Below are positions 54,694-64,000 of a stretch of DNA of 64,000 nt, piece after piece. The notes beneath the pieces are model-generated. The model ran no database searches, was not told the origin of the DNA, and saw only the letters and a list, made by a program, of their open reading frames with translations. The translations under genes and the position numbers were made by a program. Each line of letters starts with the position of its first letter. Position 1 is the stretch's first letter. This DNA is from Rutidosis leptorrhynchoides (lineage: Eukaryota > Streptophyta > Magnoliopsida > Asterales > Asteraceae), in contig NC_092338.1 of assembly GCF_046630445.1 (NCBI RefSeq), positions 344,725,501 to 344,789,500 on the forward strand, in the 5' to 3' direction.

Positions 54694-57280
54694 TGTAGCG
54701 ACCCGACCAAAACCGTTATTGACGGCGCCGTTAACTTAGGTCCCGTTGCGTGGTCGTAGTCCCTATATGAGACTCGTTTGACCAAAATTATGTCGCATTC
54801 ATTTGAAACGTGCATGACTTGCAAAGTTTAGTTCACCAAACGGATCGACAACAAGTTTAAGTTTACAAAAGTAGTAAAGTACAAATGAAATATCTTGCGA
54901 CATAATTAGTTTAAAATCACAGTTGCTATAAATAGCGTAAGTATGTAAACAATATGTTTGAATCCAAAGGTGCTATCACTAGCGTATGCATGTATGTATG
55001 CTTGACTCCAAGCAAGAAATCAGAGTGTATGCATGTATGCTTGACCCCAAACAAGTATGAATGTACGCGGAAGCATGTATCAAATAGCCATGTATGAACC
55101 TGAGAAACATATAGAAAACTGTCAACGCAAAAACGTTGGTGAAATCATAGGTGTATTAGTAAATGTTATATTTTGAACCACAAGATTTAGTATTTCCATA
55201 AATTGATCATCCAAAAGTTGCATTCCAAAAGTTGGTTCGCGAGCACCCAATTATCAATGCTTAACATTTCCTTCCATAGAACCCCATCACTTAGTGTTAG
55301 AACATACACTGTTTCACGAAAATATATTCCATTCGTAAACGGTAGCGAACCGTTTGAATGAGGGTTTGTCAAACCCATATGGATCCATACAACATAAGTT
55401 CTCGCTTACACCCGGCAAGTGTAACTAATGATAATCGAATTGAGGATTTTTGTTCTAAACTCGCTGTAGAATGTTTGTTTCATCGGACTTGTGTTCAAAA
55501 CATAAAAGTAAGTAGTATAAGATGTAACAAAGTATATGTTCCTCAGCCCACAATTTAAAAGTATAAAAAAAAAGTTGTTGAAAAGGTGGGACTATGATCT
55601 CACCTCGAGTGCACGAGTATAAAAGTACTTCGCAAAGTAAACGTGTGCATGAAAGTTGCTTAGCCTTGACCTAAACAAGTAAGTTATATCAATTAACCGG
55701 TTACGACACAAGGTCGGGCGAAATGTGTTCAATTAGTCCTATGGCTCGTTACGACTCGATTAAATATAGCATGTGAATCAATTTGTCAAGTTTCATACAA
55801 GAATCACGTATAAAAAGCATGTTAGAACGATTGCATAAAAGTTTGGTTAAGTTTGACTAAAAGTCAAACTTGGTCAAAGTCAAAGTCAACGGGGTCGGGT
55901 CGGGTATCCGACAATTTTCCCAAGACGAGAAATCATTTATGAGCAGAATGGCCAAGTTTCATGTTAATCGGAGTTACGGTTAAGCGGGAAACATTTTTGC
56001 GACATGAAAAACAAAGACAAAATGAGCTGGGCAGATGCGCGGCGCGCTATGGGTTGCGCGGCGCGCACCCTAGTGTAAATCCGGGTCAGAACTCAACTAA
56101 AGGGGGCAAATATCTGGGATTTCTGTTTTGCGCGGCGCGCGGGTATATGCGCGGCGCGCAATACCTGGGAAACATGCAGTTTGCAGAAAAATGGTCCAAG
56201 TCACGAACCAAAACTCAAATTAACATATTTTATGAACCGAAAACATCCAAAATGCATACTATATATCGTTGGAAAGGTAATTTGACAATGAAAACAACTA
56301 AACACGTTTCATCAAACGAAAACATCAATTTCAATAACCGATTTTCCGTCAAGTGATCATTAAGAATCCATTTTCAAAGTTTCAAGTTCATCAAATGCAT
56401 TTTAAGTTTCGGGAATCCAATTCACACATGTGATATGCCGTTTTGAAGGTAATGAAGCATACATTACTACTAAACACTAACAATTAACATTTCATGGCAT
56501 TCAAGCATCCAAAAATTCATGTCAAGAACTATCAAACCCTAGTCAAACATCTCAAAATCAATAATCATGTTTTTGGAGTTTCCTTAATCAACCTATACAT
56601 CAACATGAAGCTAATGATGTTAGTAACACTTTTAAAACATGCACTTTAACAATCTAACAACATTTACTCTTTCAAAATCAAGAATTAAGTAAACCCATTT
56701 CAAAAACTCAAACTAGTTACTCCAAACCACAAATCGAGCAAACAAAACATATATTCATGTTACACACGAGCCATAGACACTAACTAACACAATTTCAAGT
56801 ATATAAAACGAATTTAGAGAAATTTAGTGTTTTAGAAATGTTACCCAAACTTGATGAAATTGGTATCAAAATGTAGAGGATGAAGAGAGAATCACGAATA
56901 TGTAATTTGTTTTGAAGTTTGCTTCCCGATCCGAATTTAGATGATGAATGTTTGAATTGGGTGTTTGTGTGTGTGTTCTTGCTAGAGAGAAAGAGAGAGA
57001 GATGGAGGTGATTTAATGGTGGTGATTGGGGTGGACTAGTTGACCTAGTCAACTAGTCTGCCCCGTGTCAATTTTAGTCCCTCGAGTTTAGAAGCGGGTG
57101 CGGGATTTAACCAAACGAATATTTTTAAAACGCTCGAGTAAACGGGTGATGTCAAAATTAAATAGCGGGAATATAATGAACGTTACTCACGGAAACTATT
57201 AATTTAAATACGAAAGATTATGTTTTAAAAAAAAAGACGGTGTTAAAATTAAATTTAACGGAAAAACGCGGGATGTTACA
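54694..57280 (-). repeat. 5' LTR of element E
   Basis: The same length as its partner (2587 bp), with the PBS directly beside its inner end at 54677-54691. Confidence 0.93.
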
Positions 57281-57285
57281 ATTTA

Positions 57286-58374
57286 TGGGTAATCTTATGG
57301 ATCTCGAATGCCATGACTTAGATTCTGGTCAAGAATCCTGGGCCCCCGGTTACATCTGGTCATTCCTGACTTATTTGACAGCAACGAAGTTTGAGTAAAG
57401 TTGTACAACGTCTTGCTAAAGATTAACCCGAACTTTCTAAAATTGAAAAAATTACTATAAGTGGAAACTTTCCATAAATAATAACCTTCCGAAAATGGAA
57501 ATTCTATAGTGAACCATTACTATCAATATAGTACTATATACTATTGTCTGTTAGGCAATGTCTGATCATACGTTCTATCTCTAGGTTGAGATCTTGGTCA
57601 CGTCCTTCCGTTCAATTCTTTCGTGGAATACTCTTTTGTGCTACTAAGGTGAACTTCATAACCCCACTTTTTACTATTTCATAACTTTTTTACAACTTTT
57701 GGGGTGAGACACATGCTTACTTTATAACTGTTTTATGCTTAGACACAAGTACTAAATTGTTAACTATGCTGTCATGCTTTGATTCATGCTAAATTCCTAC
57801 CGTAATATCACTAATTGCTACGTTTAAATGCAAAATTAATTATTGTGAGTAGGCCTATTGAGAGTAACGTCTCTAACCATTCGACCGTTGGTCTTTGGTT
57901 ACATAATAATGATTCCACGACACTGACAGTACAAGGTGTCATAGGGTAAATTGTTTAGTCGTGATATTACAAACTACAGCAACACTTTTAGATTGATATA
58001 TCTATATTGATCAACTTTAAACTAAATCTTGTGGTCTAAAACTTTGGATATTATTTATAAATCTATGAATTACACTCAACCTTTTTGGTTGACACTTTAA
58101 GCATGTTTTGTCTCAGGTAATGATTGAGCTAGCTGCTACTTGCTACTAGATGATTGATGTATGCTTTGCTGCTTACATGGAATCCATCATTCATATTTAT
58201 CATTTTATTTAGACATTTCCCATTTACTGTACTCTTATGATGTAAAACTTTGAATAATGCTTTCGCTGTTTATTTAATAAATAAAACGTCTCATTTAGAG
58301 TCGTTCTCGTTTGTACAACTGTGATTTGATATAATTAGTCACAAATACCCTAGGCCCTATTTGGGGGTATGACA
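57286..58374 (+). repeat. 5' LTR of element D, right piece
   Basis: It resumes after the second ATTTA with TGGGTAATCTTATGG, matching the 3' LTR at 63918, and ends GGGGGTATGACA before the PBS. Confidence 0.9.
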
Positions 58375-58377
58375 GAT

Positions 58378-58394
58378 TGGTATCAGAGCAGGCT
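58378..58394 (+). other. primer binding site of element D (tRNA-iMet type)
   Basis: TGGTATCAGAGCAGGCT begins three bases after the LTR end. The first 12 bases fit the initiator methionine tRNA. Confidence 0.85.
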
Positions 58395-59359
58395 GTTGTA
58401 GAGAACCAGGATTGCATTTTATGTATGCCTTATACAATTAGGTACCTTAGCAATGTAGGACTACAACTTTCCTTGACTATAGTGCCTTTAATTGTTGCCT
58501 TAAACTGTTAAATGCTACACTATACTTTAGAAACTTTACTTATCTTAGAATGCCGAGCCAACCTAAGAACTCTGCTCACTTTCCTAAGTACTATTCAATT
58601 CCGCCACCACATTTAAATGCGACACCGTGCTCGACATTCCTATGTCATCTATCATAGTTTTGTGTATTACATATGTATTACATGAAATGTTATTCATGAT
58701 TTTTGAAACTCCTATATTTATTACTATTCATACTTAAACGTATATAACCTCCTTGTTATATCACGTACCTCGCTTTATGCCTTTATGCATCGGTTTGTGA
58801 ACCGGAAAATGTCATTGAGTTATCGAGAATCTCAAATACATTATAATGTCATCACTACTCATATTCATTACTTTTAAATCTTTGATTTCTCGTTATTTTT
58901 TATCATTGAATTTTCTTGACGGATGGCGTCTACGAAACTCTAGAATAGAAGGGTTTGGATTATCGATTTAAAGGATCCTATAGCTCAAGCCCCTAGACCT
59001 GAATAGGCCATTACGAATTGAAAGTCTTTAATCGAAAGATTATCAGATTACAGCTCAAGCCCCTAGACCTGAATAGGCCATTACGAATTGAAAGTCTTTA
59101 ATCGAAAGATTATCAGATTACATACTTATCATTTTATGATCTCGACACGTCATACTGCTATTATTGGAGTATAGATACATCATATCTTATTATATCTTAT
59201 CATATCTATCTTAATAGACTTTGTCTAACACTTTTTCTAAATTTCCTCCGTAAATTACGGAAATCTTTTTGCTATATATACGTATATCAAGAAGACAAAT
59301 ATATCATTCAATATTCAACACTCATCTTATAACAAAAATCCTTATTCCAATCAGTTAAT
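58395..59359 (+). other. element D leader region
   Basis: No gene. It contains a 70-bp tandem duplication (58982-59121). Confidence 0.65.
58982..59121. repeat. 70-bp perfect tandem duplication
   Basis: AGCTCAAGCCCCTAGACCTG starts both 58982 and 59052. I see no differences between copies, so it is very recent. Confidence 0.92.
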
Positions 59360-59878
59360 ATGGATTTCTCACTTGATTCCTCGAACTCCTTAAGCTCTAA
59401 TGGCAGCGTAACCGGAATGAACCAACCAATTAGTCATCACCTTTTCTGGATGAATTGGGAGTGGGTTCGTAGTCTACTTAATCAATGGAGAAGTGAAGAA
59501 GGTGATCCTTTTCACCCACCACATTGCCCTATTGGCGAAGAACCTGAAGCACTTACCGGCGAACCCGTTCGGAACACTATTTTCACCCTCATTTCCAGGA
59601 TATCCCGTCACGAATATATAATATCTAGAATTTTAGATCTTATTCATCCCCTTATCCGAACTGCCAATCATCCCGGAATAATAGAAGAAGTCAACGAGCT
59701 TCGCGATCGAGTAGTAGCTTTGGAAAATATGGTGCAAAACCTACGAGCACCAGCAGCAGCACCACCAGTACCATCAGCATCACCGCCAACAGCATCAGCT
59801 TCACCAACAGCAACATCTGCATTCCACGCCTCAACATCACACTCAATACCTCAAACATTAACATCATACGCCCCATAG
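59360..59878 (+). CDS. element D ORF, 172 aa, unknown, coiled coil and Pro/Ala/Ser tail
   Basis: The ATG at 59360 follows AGTTAAT. A Ser/Asn-rich N-terminus precedes an aromatic patch (HLFWMNWEWVRSLLNQW). A helical region leads to a short coiled coil (about residues 110-128, VNELRDRVVALENMVQNL), then a low-complexity Pro/Ala/Ser tail. In position it corresponds to gag, and a self-associating gag-like role is possible, but no capsid domain or zinc knuckle is visible. It has no stops although no pol is present. Confidence 0.55.
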   Translation: MDFSLDSSNSLSSNGSVTGMNQPISHHLFWMNWEWVRSLLNQWRSEEGDPFHPPHCPIGEEPEALTGEPVRNTIFTLISRISRHEYIISRILDLIHPLIRTANHPGIIEEVNELRDRVVALENMVQNLRAPAAAPPVPSASPPTASASPTATSAFHASTSHSIPQTLTSYAP

Positions 59879-62453
59879 ATACCAAGGAATATTAGTAATA
59901 ATGAGTTAAGATGTATTGACTCATTCTTCCTGAAGAATTATATATGTATACTTTATATATATATGGTTTGGAACAATAATAAATCTTTCCGTACTAAGCT
60001 ATTACGTGTAAATCTTAACTAGTAAATACTACTCGGTTAATTCATATCACTAATATGCTATGATGTACATCCTTCGTTAATGACTTAAAAATCGTTAATC
60101 ACTGCTTCAGCACACTAAACTCCATTTTCATAATAAATCAAGTGTATTATTCAAATACATGTTTGATTTTACACTTCCATTTTCGATGTACTCAAAACTT
60201 TCTAGAAAACATTATTCGTGCCTTGTGAATTTCACAAGAAATCCACGAGCACCAACATCATATACCGAGATATATCAATAATAATGAACGATGAAGTATT
60301 GATTCATAACTTCATTAGCGAAATATTTCGCGACAATTATGAAATCTCTAAGGTTTTGGAGATTATTAATTCTCATTTCAACCGTAAATCAAATGAGTTT
60401 AATATTATATTAACTCATTAAATCCATGATTACATCTGAAAGAAAATATATATGTACGTATATTTTCATAAAGATTGTAATTAAATATTCTGTTGTACAA
60501 ACTGTTGACGGTTAAAATATTTTAACGGGTAGGTAATACCCGAGAAATATTTATATCTCACATTAATATGTTACACCGTACATTCTTCAATTCTGATTCA
60601 ACAGTCATTAACTATACTACTTACATCCACATATGTATCCGTTCACTAAAGAACAACCATTTTCATACAAATTCAAATACATATTCTGATTTTGACATAT
60701 CGGAATTTAAGTAAAGCTTTAGCAAGTGTTATCTTCTTAAAGATCACTACATTCATGAATTATATTTATTCGTATTCTATGATGAATTATCACATCAAAC
60801 CACCGAACTTACCATTCCTTACTTTTGAAAATCACAAACATTTCTTCGTCAACTGTTAGATCCATTGATGGATGCATCTTACGCTTAAATACTTCAAATT
60901 CAAAATTTTTGAAAACATCCTTTGAATCTTGACGATCACAATCAGCGTTCAATCATCTAAAAACGAAATTTCTTGAAACCATCTCAGATTGATAACCGAC
61001 GATTCAAATATGGCTGCATTAAATGCAGAGGAAACAGCAAAATTGTAGATGGCCTAAATGGCCAGGAGTTTGATGATAAAGAATGAGGCATTGGGAACGC
61101 TGGATAGAAAATTTGGTGCTGAAAAACGGATTGAGAAAACCATGAAGGAGACTGTGGACAAATCACAAGGACTAAACCTGTAATCAAAGAATCTAGATGA
61201 TTCGATTTCTGATGAAAATCACAAAAGATCTCCTTACGCATTCTAAATCCTTACAGAAGAATTTTCCTCGTTATCATTTGATCTTAGAAAATTCTAAGAT
61301 ATCATCGTATCTTTCGTTATAAATATCCTCCATATTTCTGAAGATATATTCATAACTATTCTTGTCCAAAATTATTTATCACTTCCACTATCTGTGTTAC
61401 ATAATAAAGGAAACTATTTTAGTTTCTATATTTCTGTAACATACAAGTTTAAATTTTGAATGATTTGAAGTAGTGTTGGGAATTGAAGCATGAGTTAGTA
61501 TAATATAATGACGTCAGGCCAACGTGATTATATTATAGTAAGTCATGCTAAATTTTTAATGGAAGATGATGATTCATAGACTTTATAATCATCATTTGCC
61601 ATGTTAAATGACTTTTACATTCTACTTAACCTCTGAACATATCAAGAACATATATTCTTGATAGTTCTATCCTTAGTAATTCAGGTAATTTGACAAATCA
61701 AATTGTGCTATTACCTTTCCTTCTGCTTTGTATATTATGATCATTCGAAACTCCATTCCTACGAATTCTGGACCATTATTCGCTTGACTTGAAGTCGGGA
61801 AGGAAAAACAAGAGCATAGAGCTCCGACGTATAAGGAAAAATATAAAGCCCGATAACAACATGAAAATTACAAACCGTGTATATCAGTGCATATAGCAAC
61901 ATAAAGACACGGGAGAATTAAAAACACTATAACCTCAAGGTAATTGTAGAAGTAAATAGATTCCTCTAGGGTAAATGAAAAAGAAGAATGACAGAAACGA
62001 TAGTCAGAAAAATATCCAGGTTAAGAACTGGATGAAGCATTTTCACAATCTTTGGAAGTATGAATCGAGAAAGAAAGTACAGAAGTGGTGAAGATAATGA
62101 AACAGAAAAAGCTAATTTATAGCAAAATTCCAGACACAACAATCAAGGCAATTTTAATTTCCTTAATTACCGGAGAATCAAATCTTATACAGATTATAAA
62201 GATTTTCTTTAAATCCCTTGAATTCCGAAAATCAACTTTAATTATGTCAAGAGTTAAAACAAATCTTTATTTTCCTCATTTCATTTTTTTTACGATAGCT
62301 TCACTCATACTCTTCACGTAATCGAATTGTTTTATTACTCAATAGTGATAAAACACTATTTTCCAACTCATATCCGTCATGAAAACATACTTATTATCAA
62401 CCATGACGATCTCTGTCAAATTTCGGGACGAAATTTCTTTAACGGGTAGGTAC
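59879..62453 (+). other. element D non-coding internal region to the PPT
   Basis: No pol. A 67-codon ORF (60218-60421) has no recognised family. AACGGGTAGGTAATACCCG at about 60523 is a hairpin that shares AACGGGTAGGTA with the terminal polypurine region at about 62441. A stem-loop lies at 61490-61546. TTTCGGGACGAAATTTC is at about 62421. Confidence 0.6.
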
Positions 62454-64000
62454 TATAACAACCCTCATATTTCCATACTTGAATTGACTAATTTGCCCCT
62501 AGGGTTGTTATCCATACTTAATATATGATTAAATTCGACGTTGATTAAATTTTTTTTTTTGTCGACACATTTTGTTAACTAAAGTTTATACTAATTATAT
62601 AAAATAACTTTAGTTAATATTAATATTAATGTGTATTATATATAAAACTATATGTAACATAATTATTAATTAAATGATAAGTTATTTTAATCATTATTCA
62701 TATTTTTAGCTTATAAAAAAAAAGAAATAAGATTTTTTTTTATAAATTAAATAATGAGCCTATGAATTTTGACTAAATATTTTCAAAAACAAAAAACTTA
62801 TTAAAAACATTTTTAACATGTTTTTATTATTTTGTCAAAATTGGCACCGTTATTTTATTATTATTTTTTTCTTTTCACCAACCATTTTTACCTATAAATA
62901 CATGGCTCCTCATTCATATTTTCTTGCCAAAAACTAAAACTTAAGTTGTTCTCTCAAAACATTGAAGAAAATTTGAGGTACTTTCTATTTTTATTATTAT
63001 TATTTTTAATATTGTCGATTATATTTATATTTATTGTATATTATTTGTAAAATTTGAAATTAATTATGTTTATATGTTATAATTAGTATTATAAGTATTA
63101 TGATGTATAAAAATAATTTTGATAATTTATGAAATATTATTTATAATTAAATACGAATTATGTAGTGTTTAAACGTAAAAACAATGTAAAATTCGTAATA
63201 AATAATTTTAACCAAAAATAAAATATATATAATTTTTTTATGAGTTTATAAAACTTATATAGATCTAAAAAAATTATAAAAATAATTACTCGGGCTGAAT
63301 TGGTAATTATTATATAATTAAACTCTATTATTATGTAATTCGAAGGTAAATTAAGAATAAATAATAAATAATAAAAAATATTTTTTTAAATATTTTTTCT
63401 ACAGGTTATTAGACTGATAGAAACTTATAAAAATTATAAAAATAATTTTTTGGGTTTATTTAGTAATTATGTAGAATTAAACTTATTTTGTGAATAAACT
63501 AAGGGTAAAAACAAAAATAAATATAAAAATATAATAAAAATGTTTTCTTAAATTTTTCTACTAATATATATGATTAACTAAGACTATAAAAATTATGTAT
63601 ATAATTTTTACATATTTAATTAATTATTTAGACATTTTTGGATAATGTTCGATTAATAAAACACTATTATTTTTGAAGTAATTTAGGTATTTATTTAAAG
63701 GTAATTATATTTAATATATATAAGACATACTAAGGTATAATAACTAAATATTAAATAATACTTAGGTTATATTATCACATATATAATTATTAAGTACATT
63801 AATAATACATTGTGTGTATACACCTAAAGTGAAGGTTAATCAAAGATAATGTACAATTCATGTGAACTTTATCGCTACTCATGGTCGTAAGTGAATGATG
63901 TCTAGGTTGCCATTTATGGGTAAGCTTGTGGATCTCGAATGCCATAACTTAGATTCTGGTCAAGAATCCCGGGCCCTCGGTTACATCTGGTCATTCCTGA
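62454..64000 (+). repeat. 3' LTR of element D, truncated by the window edge
   Basis: It starts TATAACAACCCTC and matches 48513-49975, then continues across the intact ATTTATGGG site (63913-63921) to match 57286 onward. It provides the empty-site sequence for the E insertion. Confidence 0.92.

Larger units (their letters stand above)
49976..57280 (-). mobile_element. element E, young non-autonomous Tekay-like retrotransposon
   Basis: LTRs of exactly 2587 bp each (49976-52562 and 54694-57280) flank a 2131-bp internal region. The PBS (reverse complement of AACGCTCTGATACCA) is at 54677-54691, so the element reads right to left. The target duplication ATTTA is at 49971-49975 and 57281-57285. By eye the LTRs differ at four positions: 51665/56383, 51763/56481, 52251/56969 and 52340/57058. 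Only a 3' fragment of pol remains inside, so mobilisation must have used proteins from another element. Confidence 0.93.
48513..64000 (+). mobile_element. element D, non-autonomous LTR retrotransposon (3' LTR runs off the window)
   Basis: 5' LTR (48513-49975 plus 57286-58374, split by element E), PBS at 58378, a 4079-bp internal region and a 3' LTR from 62454. No protease, RT, RNase H or integrase was found inside; the only ORF of size is 59360-59878. Features shared with E suggest a chromovirus/Tekay relative. It is inserted in copia gag; the left flank is CCAAG, and the right target copy is outside the window. Confidence 0.85.

Overview
The window is repetitive DNA from a plant nuclear genome, most likely a eudicot. 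The style of the LTR elements (Athila, Tekay and Tat types carrying extra genes) reminds me of Asteraceae; that placement is recall and inference, not something the sequence proves. I see no convincing host gene. About 52 of the 64 kb is LTR retrotransposon, in two nested clusters. Between them lies an AT-rich stretch with SINE-like copies, small inverted-repeat elements and a solo LTR.

Region 1 (1-19.05 kb): an Athila-lineage Ty3/gypsy element (Athila-1) runs from beyond the left edge to 14221. It has gag, protease, RT, RNase H and integrase, all broken by stop codons. It also has a small zinc-knuckle ORF, an intron-containing env-like (Athila ORF1-like) gene and a 1981-bp 3' LTR. The LTR ends inside the RT gene of a Tekay/Del chromovirus (Tekay-1), whose pol and 3' LTR continue to about 19050. 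Athila-1 therefore sits inside Tekay-1.

Region 2 (19.05-32.0 kb): small inverted-repeat (MITE-like) elements, three tRNA-type SINE-like copies, a polyadenylated retroposed sequence, an 829-bp element with long inverted repeats and telomere-like motifs, and a 477-bp inverted-repeat element with unfamiliar cargo. A 3331-bp solo LTR follows, flanked by AGGTC on both sides, and then the C-terminal end of a LINE on the minus strand.

Region 3 (32.0-64.0 kb): a nest of five LTR elements. Athila-2 (gag and protease only) is interrupted in its 3' LTR by a Tat-type element on the minus strand. The Tat integrase is interrupted by a Ty1/copia element. The copia gag-pol is interrupted by a non-autonomous element (D). 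The 5' LTR of D is interrupted by a young non-autonomous Tekay-like element (E) on the minus strand, with a perfect ATTTA target duplication and LTRs that differ at four positions that I could find by eye.

The main signals beyond ordinary annotation are: (a) paired palindromes in the LTRs of four different families, with a conserved 32-bp centre spacing in Athila-1 that recurs upstream of its env-like gene; (b) a row of five hairpins with changing stems but constant borders in the Tekay-1 LTR; (c) a stem-loop shared by D and E with matched changes on both arms; (d) an antisense, spliced Transposase_28-type gene in the Tat element; (e) nine W-box motifs in 123 bp of the solo LTR.
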